Notes: generated by a model from the letters alone, not told the origin. Shown: positions 11,310-21,999, counted from the stretch's first letter. The stretch is 64,000 bases of DNA from Prosapia bicincta (GCA_036971475.1 JBAIZL010000002.1:356882582-356946581); one strand, 5' to 3'. Numbers and translations: made by a program.

Positions 11310-11450
11310 AAAAATGGCGCCGGTAGAGGGTTAGCTCGTAAAAGGAACGATCTTTTGAAACGCGTCAGCAAGTAAGCAATTACGTATTCACTTAGTTAAG
11401 TAGTTTAAAAATTAGTTTAATCAGTGAATTCAAGATGATTACATCAAGAA
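11310..11450 (+). repeat. 3' tail of the PLE relic
   Basis: Matches 16715-16855 in inverted orientation (GTCAGCAAGTAAGCAATTAC onwards). It contains TTTTGAAACGCGTC: GAAA followed by self-complementary ACGCGT, the 3' half of a hammerhead-like motif. The CTGANGA half is not intact (CTCGT precedes the hairpin). Confidence 0.55.
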
Positions 11451-11499
11451 ACATCAACTTTCATAGCAAAGTGAGTTTTATTTGCTACAAGTCTTCTTT

Positions 11500-11740
11500 A
11501 AGCAAAGAAATTATGAAGCATGAAAGCCCACAAACTTCTTTATTGATTTTTTTTTTACTAACTCCATTTCGTGATGAGAAGACCAAGCATGAACGATAAG
11601 CATAGTTAGAAAAAAAACTGCAAAATTATATTTGACTGCAAGAAAACTGCAAAACTATCGTCATTCTCTTTTGATATTTCAAAATCAAAATTCAAAACCT
11701 TATAGTATCAAAATAAAACTAGAGAACAAACCACAACTAG
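11500..11740 (+). repeat. Repeat H, partial copy
   Basis: GCATGAAAGCCCACAAACTTC and the AAAACTGC / GATATTTCAAAA blocks match 12500-12730 directly and 2280-2510 in inverted form. It is cut at about 11745 by a family B tail. Confidence 0.6.
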
Positions 11741-11767
11741 TTGTAACTTATTTTAATGATATTATTA

Positions 11768-11990
11768 ATCACGTAAACAATAGTTTGTGACTATATGAAC
11801 ATTAAATTTTGTAAATTTGTTAAAACCTTACTGAGACAGAACGTTTTTGATCGCTATGTGGTTTAGATCGCTATCGGACAATTTTCATCAGTGTCTTCTC
11901 AAATTTACAAAATTTAAAGTTCGGATAGTCATAAACTATTGTTTAAGTGATTAATAAGATTCACCGAACGTAATGGACTTCAAAATTCAA
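11768..11990. repeat. Snap-back pair of family B tails
   Basis: The outer arms 11768-11820 and 11905-11955 are inverted copies. A minus-strand CTGATGA box (11891-11885) lies in the loop region, but its stem II is enlarged and the GAAA is changed to AAAA-like (GATCAAAAACG), so the hammerhead-like motif is decayed. It ends with the family tail TTCACCGAACGTAATGGACT. Confidence 0.6.
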
Positions 11991-12136
11991 AAATTATAAA
12001 TCAAATTAAAGTTTTTTGTAGGATTCACTACAGTTATATTAGCATGTCTATAATGGTACAAAATGGTTTCTTTTAATTTTTAGTTTTGATATATGTTTTA
12101 AACATATCCTAATCATAAAGAATTAATTACATATTT

Positions 12137-12302
12137 GTTGATTCCATCTTCATGTGAGCTACTAGTTTTCACTAAAACAAATATAAATATTTATAAACTT
12201 GCCTATAGTAGCACTTACTTATATTTGTTGAGGAAGGCCATTTCGGGAGATGTGTCCCATTGTCAAGCAAGTTTATAAATATTTATAATTGTTTAGTGAA
12301 AT
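12137..12302. repeat. Partial palindrome, tail family F
   Basis: ACTAAAACAAATATAAATATTTATAA pairs with the stretch near 12270-12300. The interior holds one arm of the family F tail (TTTGTTGAGGAAGGCCATTTCGGGAG). It is preceded by GATTCCATCTTCATGTGAGC, which also precedes the family F palindrome at 6842. Confidence 0.6.
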
Positions 12303-12329
12303 AATTACAATCATTAGAGAAATTTAAAT

Positions 12330-13010
12330 ATTGTCAATTGAAACAGTGTTGATATAAAACCTTTAGCAATTTTTGAGAAATAATTATTTTCAAAATTGAA
12401 GACAGTGATATGTATTTGTTTCCTAAAATAGATCTTTAGATGTTTCTCAAAAAAATTATATAGCATATCCTTCTTTATAAGGACAGGAGCAAGGAATTTC
12501 TTTACTGAATTGTTCCATTAACTCCAGTTACTTATGAGAAGACAGACATACATAGCATGAATGATAAATATAGTTAGAAAAAAACTGCAAAACAATATTT
12601 TACTGCAAGAAAACTGCAAAACTGTTGTCAATTTCTTTTGATATTTCAAAAACAAATGTAAAAACCATACAGTAACTAAATAAAACTACAGAACAAACAA
12701 AAATTAAAGATAATTACTTATTTTATTAAAAAAATGAATGACTTTTTTAGGGTACATATGGTTACATTAGGGTATTTATAATGAGTGCATGAAGATTTAG
12801 TTGGGTATTGTAACCATTTTATATGTTATAATAATTAGATACTTCATGGGTCCAGGGAAGTTTTTCCAATTTTTTGGTGACAATGTGTAAAAAGGTGATC
12901 CAGAAAACATTGATAAAGGGCAAGCTCTCTCTTTTTGTATATTACCTACAAAGAGGCAGGTAAATTTTTCCTTTCATATATAAAGGAGGTTTTGCCTTAG
13001 GACTCACTAT
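12330..13010 (+). repeat. Repeat H, longest uninterrupted copy
   Basis: Reference copy for 1660-2680 (inverted) and 11500-11740 (direct). A further short piece with TTTAGTTAGGTATATTAACCA is at 13463-13720. Confidence 0.55.
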
Positions 13011-13039
13011 ACTTATATTAGTTAGGCTACTTATTATTA

Positions 13040-13195
13040 TAGGCACTTGCCTATAGTAGCACTTACCTTATGATTGTTGAGGACGGCCATTTCGGGAGTG
13101 GCAGATTGACAGTCTGAGTTGACAAAAGAAACACATTTCCTTAAACGGCCTTCATCAACAATCATAAAAGTAAGTCGTACTATAGGTAAGTTAAC
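13040..13195. repeat. Palindrome, tail family F
   Basis: TATAGTAGCACTTACCTTATGATTGTTGA on the left is mirrored by TCAACAATCATAAAAGTAAG on the right. The left arm has TCCCGAAATGGCCGTCCTCAAC on the minus strand. Confidence 0.65.
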
Positions 13196-13229
13196 ATATC
13201 TACAAGTGTTTTTAGTTTGACATCAATAT

Positions 13230-13362
13230 TTATACAAATATGTTAAACGAACAAACCCAAAACAAACCACACATACTCTTTGATACTATCAATAACCTGT
13301 CTTTAAAAACATCACCACTTAACCTAACAACAACTCCAAGTGGACAATTTAGACACTGATGA
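13230..13362 (+). pseudogene. PLE family B C-terminal coding remnant
   Basis: Reads LNEQTQNKPHILFDTI..SPLNL, parallel to the better preserved copy at 17514-17758. The frame ends on the TGA within the CTGATGA at 13356-13362. Only the last few dozen codons remain; the GIY-YIG signature block itself is absent, so assignment to a PLE rests on similarity to the other copies. Confidence 0.55.
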
Positions 13363-13408
13363 AGATCACTACAGAGCGATCAAAAACGTTCTGTCTCAGA
13401 AAGTTTTT
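13351..13408 (+). ncRNA. Hammerhead-like motif, family B, decayed
   Basis: CTGATGA at 13356-13362, stem II GATC/GATC, then AAAA in place of GAAA, then AACGTT and C. The changed G of GAAA should abolish activity. Confidence 0.4.
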
Positions 13409-13869
13409 AGAAATTTACGAAATAAATTAGAATTCGGATAGTTATAAACTAATGTAAAAGGGATTGATCAATATTTAGTTAGGTATATTAACCATTTTGT
13501 CTGATGCAGTTAAAGAAGGTAACATAGATAGTCAAGGGGCATCTGTCACTCATGGATCACTTCCAGTTTAATGTAAACTATAGCAGTTTAATGTTAAACA
13601 GGCATGTTGTCTGTTTCTGTAGATTGGCTACATACAAGTAGGCTGATTTTCGGCAAAACTATCTTTTAAAATTTTTTAATTCAAGATTAGTGATTGAGTT
13701 TTGTCTTAGGATTCATTAAACTATGATATGTTATAAAAAATGTACCAAGAATTATTTTTCATCAGTTCGTTTTAGTGAAAAGAAATAACTGTTTTGTATC
13801 AGAATAATAAATTATAGTATCAAGTACTAATGAATAAATTATTTATGTTTCAATTGGTTTAAATAGAAC

Positions 13870-16650
13870 AGCAATATTATAAAGTGGACAAGAATATATA
13901 TGTTTTTAGTAGTTTTAGCTCACTTATATATAAATTGGATTCTAAGTGTATTGGAGGTCCTCATGCATAAACTATAAGAAAAGAGGTGTTAGATTAGCTG
14001 CACTTATTATAAAATGATTTGAAGTCCTTTCCAATGAACCATCAAGTAATTACTTGATTAATTAATACTTATTATGAATATTAATATATGCATTATATAT
14101 TTCAACGATTGTTTGGACTTGTATGTGCTAGTAAGAAACCCTTCTGTAGAGTGGTAGAAACACTTAACTGAAGGTACAAACCTTGTTCAACTAGTCTTAG
14201 ATTGATTTCTTTTTTCCTCCATCGCAATTTGCTTTCCTTTCACCAGTGTTCAATTTTCTGCATTACTGATACCAACAAAGCATTGACGGGATCTGACTTA
14301 TAGATTAAAAAACTGTGATTTTCTTTGTATTTCAAATCATCAAGCCAAAGTATGAATTACACTCTAAAATGCCACTCAACTAACTGATGGAAATTATGAA
14401 TTAAAATTCTTTATTATAAATATAAAATTTAATAATAAATTATATTGATTTCTAGGACATTGTTTTGTAAAGTTATTTAAAAATAAAATTTAATATAAAG
14501 TGTCTAGTTATTATTAAACTATAAGTTATGACAACTTTCCTTACTAACAACTTAAATAAATTTTTGTTTTTAATGATGAAGATTATTTAGTGCAATCAAA
14601 AATATTTTCTCAGAGTAACTAAAAAAAAACCTTTAAACTATAAATTTGTTATTAGCTAATTATTTTAAAAAAAGGTGGAATAATAATACAAGAAACACAG
14701 ACATTACAAACCAGTGTATTAATTCATTTGCGTATTTTAGTGTAAATTATAATCTTTTAAAAAAAAAGAATGGGTTTTCTTTATTCAAGTATTAAGTTAG
14801 TATGAAATGTCGAATGTTTGCTTACATACTATACTTAAGCTGCAAATATACACTTAATAACAGATGTTTGAAAATGTTTATACCTTTGTCTAAAGCAGCT
14901 TCAAGTGTGAGTAGCACATATATGGAACTACTTTACCCTCGCCAGGTGTAACAACTTTGTCACATACAGTCATTTGAGAATGGCTAAACTTTATACACTA
15001 CTTGTTTTAATTTAAATAAATGAAACGTCTATACTCTGTATTTTTAATCACTTAAACAATAATTTATAACTATCCTAACTTTAATTTAAAAATATTGTGA
15101 GTTAGGCATAGTTTATTGAATTGTATGTGGGGGTGTATTATCCTAAGCTTTGAAATTGTACTCCTGTATTCTTGGACTGCACCCTGTCTTGTTGTGTTGA
15201 ATTCTTGAGTTTTGTAGACCATTACTGTATTTTTATTGTAAATTGCCTCTGAGGATGATTTGCTATGCAATTGAAATGTACATAATATTTTAAATAAAGG
15301 AAACAGTTCTTTGTGGTGTAGAGGTTTCATTTATTTAAATTAAACATTATGCCATAGTTATTTTATACAGTTACTACTTGCGCTACTACTTTAGTTAACA
15401 TTTAACTATAAATTAATGTTAACTTCTGACATTGCTAGTATCAAAAGACCAGCATTAGTAATGGGAGAAAGAAAAGACAATTTTGAATTTTGCCTTCAGA
15501 CTAATACTGCCTCCTTGCACCTGTCTTTAATCAGTTCACTCTGTATTGCTTGTACTAAAATCTAGAAACCATTTCCTGTATTTGGGGAAGTGGAAAATGC
15601 AGGCCAGGAAAAGAAGTTGCAGGTTTTAAATGGATATTGAATTTTGTAGTACTATGAAGATTGAATTTAAAAACTCAGAATTATAAAGCAGGTAAAATAT
15701 CAAACAAAGCCTAAAGCAAGTTTTATTTTACAAATGTATGTTATAAAAGTGAAATACTTAATAAATTACTATCGTACTTAAATATTAATATTTTTAGTAT
15801 ACTAATAATTCTAACTGATTTCAATAACTTCAACAAATGTATTCTGTAGTAACTAATAATCTAATAAGAGTACAAATTCTTATTCCTATAAGAAAAAGTA
15901 ATTCAATTAAATAAGTAACTCATTTTTAACAGATATATATTTATTTGTTTAATGCCAATGAGTTTTTTGTTCACAACCAATGAATTCCAGATTTCACAAA
16001 GTTTTTTATAAAGTCCTTTTTCATTATAAAATCAAAATTTCTTGTGTTAAAATACTCAAAATTTAATATTGTGACTGAATCCTAGGGGATAAATGAAAAA
16101 AATTATAGTTGGCTACATAACTTTATAACTGTGATTTAAAATTATTTAGGATTAAAGGCTTTCTAGTAAAGCATGAAATCTTGAGATTGTTATAATCAAT
16201 TTGTATACTTAATCATACCCTTAGAAGTTCTATCAAGCTGTTGGAAATCACTTTCAAGGATTGATTTTACAACAACTTCTAATGGTTATCTACTTATGGC
16301 AAATATTCAAATATATTAAAAAATATTTATGGAAACAACCAGTCTATATCTTATTTTAATGTTACCATTACTTTCAAAACTATTATAAAATAGATTAAGT
16401 TAATGTTAGTGCATTTAATGAAAGTATGTATATTATTGAAGGAAGTTATGAAACTGCAGCATAGTGGGTAATCCCATCTTTGTAATTCCAATAGATCTAT
16501 TACAGGGGTGTGGCTGCCATGCAATAACATAGTATCTACCTATTTCCATTACCACGGAATAACTGTAATGAGTACAGTAATCCCTATCATACATTTTTCA
16601 AAATCCAATAAATAAAGGAAAATATTTATTCTATTTATTTGTAATACAGA
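13870..16650 (+). repeat. Dispersed repeat A, right copy
   Basis: Inverted counterpart of 4140-9215, without the piggyBac and without the family F palindrome, but with its own inserted PLE tails at about 15044-15350. Together the two copies form a long inverted repeat with arms of about 2.8 kb and a spacer of about 4.6 kb. Confidence 0.65.
15044..15350 (+). mobile_element. PLE tail insertion in repeat A
   Basis: Opens with the reverse of a family B tail (TAATCACTTAAACAATAATTTATAAC) and ends with a family A tail. The left copy of repeat A near 8080-8110 lacks this stretch. The family A part holds CTGAGGA at 15249-15255, a damaged stem II, GAAA and self-complementary ATGTACAT. Confidence 0.55.
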
Positions 16651-16714
16651 CAAAAACTTTCCCAATTCAACTTAGTGCGGAAGAATTTTCAGACCCATCA
16701 TTATATAAACCTTT

Positions 16715-16855
16715 TTTGAAGTTTCTTGATGTAATCATCTTGAATTCACTGATTAAACTGATTTTAAACTACTTAACTAAGTGAATACGTAATTGCTTAC
16801 TTGCTGACTCGTTTTAAAACGATCGTTCCATCTCCTGGCATTTTCCCCCTCGTTA
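16715..16855 (-). repeat. Inverted copy of the PLE tail at 11310-11450
   Basis: The minus strand reads GTCAGCAAGTAAGCAATTACG and continues collinearly to ATGATTACATCAAGAAAC. Confidence 0.7.
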
Positions 16856-17018
16856 CTCACACTGAATTTATATTTTGAACATACACGTACTGTCGTGCAA
16901 CAAGATTGACAAAACACTGTGTCATGTTAGAGGGTAGATCCTGCCAAATATAAGGTCAAGATTCCACTAACTATTTGCAGTTTTTTCTAAAGTAATAAAA
17001 TACATATCAAAGAAAAGA

Positions 17019-17020
<2 letters not shown>

Positions 17021-17070
<50 letters not shown>
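17021..17070. repeat. (TA)n microsatellite
   Basis: About 50 bp of TA. Confidence 0.95.
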
Positions 17071-17073
<3 letters not shown>

Positions 17074-17204
17074 TTACACTATAATGTACATAAACAATAC
17101 AGGATGGTGTACCCCCATAATTTAGCCATGATTTTATAATTAATCACTTAAACAATAGTTTATGACTATCAGAACTTTAAATTTAGTAAATTTGTTAAAA
17201 CTTA

Positions 17205-17260
17205 CTGAGACAGAACGTTTTCGATCGCTATGTGCCGATCTTCGTCAGTGCTGCTTAGAG
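17205..17260 (-). ncRNA. Hammerhead-like motif, family B
   Basis: Minus strand: CTGACGA (17248-17242), one A, stem II GATCG/CGATC with an 8-nt loop, GAAA, self-complementary AACGTT, C, then TGTCTCAG. The core fits CTGANGA...GAAA. The 5' flank of stem I (CTAAGCAGCA) pairs less well than in the partner copy. Confidence 0.55.
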
Positions 17261-17513
17261 GTGTCGGGTCAAGCGGTGACGGTTTTAAAGGTAGATTTTC
17301 GATAGTATCAAAGAGTATTTGTGATTTGTATTGTGTTTGTTCGTTTAATATGTTTGTACTTTGTGTTTTTGTGTGTCTGTAAATTTCATATTGTTCTAGT
17401 GTGTTGAGATGTGGTCCTTTTTTTTTGATGTGTAGGATTTCTAGGTTATGGTAAATGTGTGTGTATTTGTGTCCTGTTTCTTTTATATGACCAACTCAAA
17501 ATTTTACAGTCAC

Positions 17514-17758
17514 TTAAAAGAAACAGGACAAAAATACACAGACATTTATCATAATTTAGAAATCCTACACATCAACAAAAAAGGATCACATCTCAACACA
17601 CTAGAACAATATGAAATTTAAAGACACACAAAAACACAAAATACAAAGATATTAAACGAACAAACACAATACAAATCACACATACTATTTGATACTATCG
17701 AAAACCTACCTTTAAAACCGTCACCGCTTGACCCAACATCTCCAAACAGAAGACACTG
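17514..17758 (+). pseudogene. PLE family B C-terminal coding remnant
   Basis: The frame reads EILHINKKGSHLNTLEQYEI, then one in-frame TAA, then RHTKTQ and ILNEQTQYKSHILFDTI. It closes SPNRRH followed by the TGA of the CTGATGA box. The LxxLEQYEI block matches the distal part of the GIY-YIG endonuclease of Penelope-like elements (compare TLEKYEIYKH at 10957-11300), where the Glu is the conserved residue. The upstream YIG block and the reverse transcriptase are missing. The partner arm (17265-17495, minus) encodes the same segment with a small length change that removes the stop. Confidence 0.65.
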
Positions 17759-17800
17759 ATGAAGATCGGCACATAGCGATCGAAATCGTTCTGTCTCTGT
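17746..17800 (+). ncRNA. Hammerhead-like motif, family B, best stem I
   Basis: Stem I ACAGAAGACA (17746-17755) pairs with TGTCTCTGT (17792-17800): nine base pairs with one bulged A. Then CTGATGA (17756-17762), one A, stem II GATCG/CGATC with loop GCACATAG, GAAA (17782-17785), a stem III segment TCGTT and C before the predicted cut. Most other copies have AACGTT there, so stem III is slightly damaged in this one. Confidence 0.6.
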
Positions 17801-18169
17801 AAGTTTTAACAAATTTACTAAATTTAAGTTCGGGTAGTCATATAAACTATTGTTTAAGTGATTAATAAAATTCACCGAATGTGATGGTCTACAAAATTCA
17901 AGATTTTATAATGTTTATGTCGCAGTAAGAGATATTCTTTTCCTGTGCTATTAATAAAGTAGCAACATGCCACATGTACACTGGTTATTTGGAACAATGC
18001 CATCGTACTCAATGGGACAAAGATACTTTATTGTAGAGTGCAACGTCCGAAGCTGTTAATTAATAAAACGAGTGAAAAGTATAACGAGAAATAACCACAG
18101 AGTACTATTCCTGCCAACAGGATGGTTCAATTGTATTTAAAAAAAAACAGTTGCCTGAAAAATTGTGAA

Positions 18170-18835
18170 TAAATAGAGAAGTGAGCCCAATATAGTCTGA
18201 CCTTCGGTTTACACGCTTTACACAGAATTAGTAATATTCATAAACTTCAACCAGCAGAAAACGTTAAAAGGGCGAGTTACTGTAACTGGCTACTTAAAAA
18301 ATTAGCAGATAGGGAAATTAATCCATTGCTTTCCTTCTCTTCCGATGAAGCATGGTCTGATGTAACAGGTTATGCTATCACCCAAAATGGAAGAATTCGG
18401 TCTACCATAAACACACATGCCTTTCATGGACATCCACTACATAGCATGAAAAGAAAAGGTTTGATGTGCCGTTTCAGCTGGACCAACAATTATTACTGAT
18501 GTCTACATGGAGATTTTAGATCAATTTATTTATCAACTCGCAGGACACGAAAGTTAAATATTCTTTTGTTCAACAAGACTTGTCACACACCTCGTGGCTG
18601 GTGAACCTAGTTGATTTAGTGATGAGAGGACAACCTCTTTAGGCTTACGACCGCTGCTATCACTGAATTTGTCAAGTTTGATTACTACTTATGGGAATAC
18701 TTAAAGAATAAAGTATACTCCATAAGACGTCATACTCACCATTACAGATCGTGACCTGCAGTCTCTAATTCAGAATACGCTACACCACGCCACGTAATGC
18801 GTAAAAGGTGACGATGAGCACTCTCAACGTATGTT
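18170..18835 (+). pseudogene. Tc1/mariner-superfamily transposase relic
   Basis: Across frames the translation gives NWLLKKLADREI, then FSSDEAWSDVTGYAITQNGR, PLHSMKRKGLMC, a degraded FVQQDLSHTS and finally FDYYLWEYLKNKVYS. These match in order the FSDEAWFHLSGYVNSQN, PLHDxKVGVWC, QDGATAHT and CDFYLWGxLKDKVY blocks of insect Tc1/mariner-like transposases. The DDE catalytic fold would cut and join transposon ends. Several frameshifts and stops separate the blocks and the N-terminal DNA-binding half is missing, so it is a dead fragment. No terminal inverted repeats were found. Confidence 0.8.
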
Positions 18836-18899
18836 GTAATGTAACAATATAAGACTATTGTATAGAATATAAATTACATTTGTAAATTGTTAAAATGAA

Positions 18900-18957
18900 A
18901 ATTTCATTCCTGATGATGTTGGTACTGTTTAGCAACGAAAAGCTTTGAATATAAATT
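18900..18957 (+). ncRNA. Hammerhead-like motif, family C
   Basis: Stem I AATTT-C-ATTC (18900-18909) pairs with GAAT-AT-AAATT (18947-18957), leaving an internal loop as in natural type I hammerheads. CTGATGA is at 18910-18916, one T, stem II GTTG/CAAC, GAAA at 18937-18940, self-complementary AAGCTT, then T before the predicted cut. All conserved positions are present except for the extra base before stem II. Confidence 0.65.
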
Positions 18958-19016
18958 AATAAATATTCTTGTATTTGAATAACCTATGTTGTTTTGAATT
19001 AGTAAACAAGAAATCG

Positions 19017-19017
<1 letters not shown>
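18958..19017 (+). repeat. Family C tail
   Basis: AATAAATATTCTTGTATTTGAATAACCTATGTTG recurs at about 19715-19760 after a second, decayed family C motif. Both tails run straight into a TA microsatellite. Confidence 0.7.
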
Positions 19018-19069
<52 letters not shown>

Positions 19070-19076
19070 TATATTT
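19018..19076. repeat. (TA)n microsatellite at a retroelement tail
   Basis: About 55 bp of TA directly after the family C tail. Confidence 0.9.
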
Positions 19077-19189
19077 CACGTTGTCCATTATTTTTCCGTT
19101 GCACTGACTTTATGAAGTTATTTTTATTTCTTGTAAATAATTTTTTCCACCACTAAGTGCAATAATTTTACCTTGTGTGATGAGGCACC

Positions 19190-19610
19190 TTTCGGTCACT
19201 TGACCATTGTCGAATCACTGATTATTTTTCTCTATTTTTCTGATGTGAATGTTCGGTCCGTGATGTTGGTATTTGTTAATGTCATACATATTTCTTCTTG
19301 AACTTGATGTATAATGTTTTTAAATAGTATATCGTCTGCATATGTTGTTTGTAGGTTCATTAAATTGTTGTGTATGTTTTAATAAATGTAGTATTTTTCT
19401 AGTGAGTTTAGTTCTATTGGGTTATTATTTATTTCGAGTATGGTTAGGTTATTTTCGTAATTCGTTATTTCATGTTTATGTAATATTAGGTGTGCTGCAA
19501 CATTTGGTGGTTTTGTATTTTTATTTTTAAATGCTCTGTAATGTTCTTCAAATCTTATTTTAAATGATCTGGTTGTTTTCCCTTTGTAAAATGCGTTGAG
19601 TTGTTACATG
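19190..19610 (-). pseudogene. PLE GIY-YIG endonuclease relic
   Basis: The minus strand from about 19605 reads FYKGKTTRSFKIRFEEHYRAF, then NVAAHLILHKHEITNYENN and NSLEKYYIY, then a stop near 19384. This follows the GIY-YIG layout of Penelope-like elements: a (Y)xGxTxRSFxxRFxEH block, a His-rich middle and a Glu in LEKYxIY. It is a different family from the 10957 relic. Downstream on the same strand (19210-19190) lies ATGGTCAAGTGACCGAAAGGTGCC, a hairpin plus GAAA that may be a degenerate hammerhead tail (family G). No reverse transcriptase is present. Confidence 0.65.
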
Positions 19611-19658
19611 TAATTTTGTAATGATGTAATTATTTTTGTAATTATTTTGATTATTGTA

Positions 19659-19715
19659 ATTTTCATTCCTAATGATGTTGGTACTGTTTAACAATGAAAG
19701 GCTTTGGAGATAAAT
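19659..19715 (+). ncRNA. Hammerhead-like motif, family C, decayed copy
   Basis: Same layout as 18900-18957, but CTGATGA is CTAATGA and stem II and stem III carry changes. Expected to be inactive. Confidence 0.45.
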
Positions 19716-19780
19716 TAATAAATATTCTTGTATTTGAATAACCTATGTTGTTTTAAATTATTAAACAAGAAAACGTATTT

Positions 19781-20610
<830 letters not shown>

Positions 20611-20762
20611 AATAAAAAATCATTATTTTAATAAGTGTAAAAGTATTGTACTTAATATAATACCGAATTTTATTTGAATACTTAAACTAAATATGTATGT
20701 ATAAATATCTGAAACTAAAATAACAACAAAATATTTATTGTCCAGGGTACATAGAAAATAGA

Positions 20763-20890
20763 TGGATGGTACAGTTGAAGAATGGGTGTGTGAACAATGC
20801 AATATATGATGTTGTGAGAATTGTACTGAATACAAAGGTGGCTTTTGTACATGCTATATTTGTGCAAATGTTGATTTTAAGCATTTCAGT
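20763..20890 (+). pseudogene. Cysteine-rich protein remnant of repeat E
   Basis: From ATG 20763 the frame gives EEWVCEQCNI, a stop, then CCENCTEYKGGFCTCYIC and FKHFSV before a stop. The inverted copy (about 60400-60525, minus) gives EEWLSEQ, a stop, then WCENCNEYSGPHMCYIC and FKHFSV. Conservation of the Cys pairs (CxxC, spacer of 8-9, CxxC) in two diverged copies suggests a once-functional zinc-binding segment. I do not recognise the family; a transposase C-terminal zinc finger is one option. Both copies are broken. Confidence 0.4.
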
Positions 20891-21767
20891 GTCTGACACA
20901 AAGGGAACGTTTTAACTCTCAAGAATCGTATGTATTAGGGTACTACTTAAGGCTGTATTATATTTCTTTGTACTTAGGGTTTGATATTTTATATGTTCTT
21001 TTTATAATTTTTCTATGTTTAACTTAAAGTAGAAAATTGCAAACAGTAACCATGCTTTTGTTCTATCTGAATCATGTAAATATATTTTACTAATTTTGTA
21101 ACTTAGTTTATTCCTTTAATGAGTGTAATAACATATGAGCAGTATTGCCCTGTTTCTATGCGCTTTTTTACCAGCGTTTTAGTGTAAGAGCGATTCATAA
21201 GTGTAAGGGGAAACTCAAAATAATGATAAAATATTTAGGTATAAAAATCTGTTAAAATTTCGGTTTGGCAACAAAAGCTACCAAGTTATATTGTGTTATT
21301 TGTGCATATGTTTTGTATTAAATTAAATCTGCAAAATATATTTTTGTGAATTCTTGCCAACCTTGTTCTATTTTCCTCTCTTCTGATTGAGTAAAAATGG
21401 GTTCAAAAGAGTTACATCAAATTTCTGCCATTTAACTACTCATAGGAATTTCCGACTTAGCCTACAAGTGTAGTGTATTGTCAAGTTTTATACCCTTTAA
21501 GTGTAACATTCCTCTAAAATTTTCCATTGAATGACTGCTTACTATTTACCTTGTAGCACAATGTTTTTACTGATAAAGATTCTTCAAATTCCGTTTTGAA
21601 GAACCGTCACTTTTCAGTAGGGTATCTGAAGTACATATACTGGAAATGTAAATAAAAATATCTCCAAAATAAGGAGATAATTTTTCTGTTAGGAGCTTTT
21701 CATGCACAACAAAATAAATTTGTTTCACAGTTTTAGGTGTTTGTAGCCAGAGTAGTCTTGATTGTTA

Positions 21768-21812
21768 TGCCTCTGAGGTTGTTTACTAGGTAACCGAAAT
21801 ATATATTGGGTA
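21768..21812 (+). ncRNA. Hammerhead-like motif, family E
   Basis: CTGAGGTTG, hairpin GTTTAC-TAG-GTAACC, then GAAA and an AT repeat. The A of CTGANGA is changed and stem II has mismatches, so it is probably inactive. Confidence 0.35.
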
Positions 21813-21999
21813 AAGTTAAAATATTTGTGGTTAATAGCTATTGAGTTTTATTTATTGTTATTTAACCACAGTTTATACCAAATGAGAAGTAATTTAATTC
21901 CTAGTTATAACAAACAAATACCAAGAGGTATGGTGGTTAAAACTTAGGGGTAGCTTTCAGTTTTTACTATTTTACCCTACGATAGTTTGGGGAGAAGAT

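Larger units (their letters stand above)
17135..17880. mobile_element. Head-to-head pair of PLE family B 3' ends (0.75-kb inverted repeat)
   Basis: 17135-17495 (minus) and 17514-17875 (plus) are inverted copies of about 350 bp joined near 17500. Each contains the C-terminal coding remnant, a hammerhead-like motif and the shared 3' tail. Inverted partial copies are a common PLE insertion form. A third copy is at 58805-59110. Confidence 0.7.
20620..21990 (+). repeat. Dispersed repeat E, plus copy
   Basis: Aligns in inverted orientation with 59290-60560. Shared landmarks are the Cys-rich coding patch, a TTGGCAACAAAAGCTACCAAG-type block, GACGGTTCT-type blocks and a shared 3' tail with TGTGGTT..TTTATTTATTGTTATT. 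The 3' end carries a hammerhead-like motif (family E). Confidence 0.65.

Noticed and set aside
1660..16650. A single giant palindrome covering the first 17 kb
   Set aside because: The inverted matches are not collinear (1660-2680 pairs with 13.0-12.3 kb, 4140-9215 pairs with 16.65-13.87 kb), so they are separate repeat families.
17618..17875. 85-aa minus-strand frame, with a similar plus-strand frame at 58815-59048
   Set aside because: Antisense of the PLE family B C-terminus; similarity between the two reflects the shared element.
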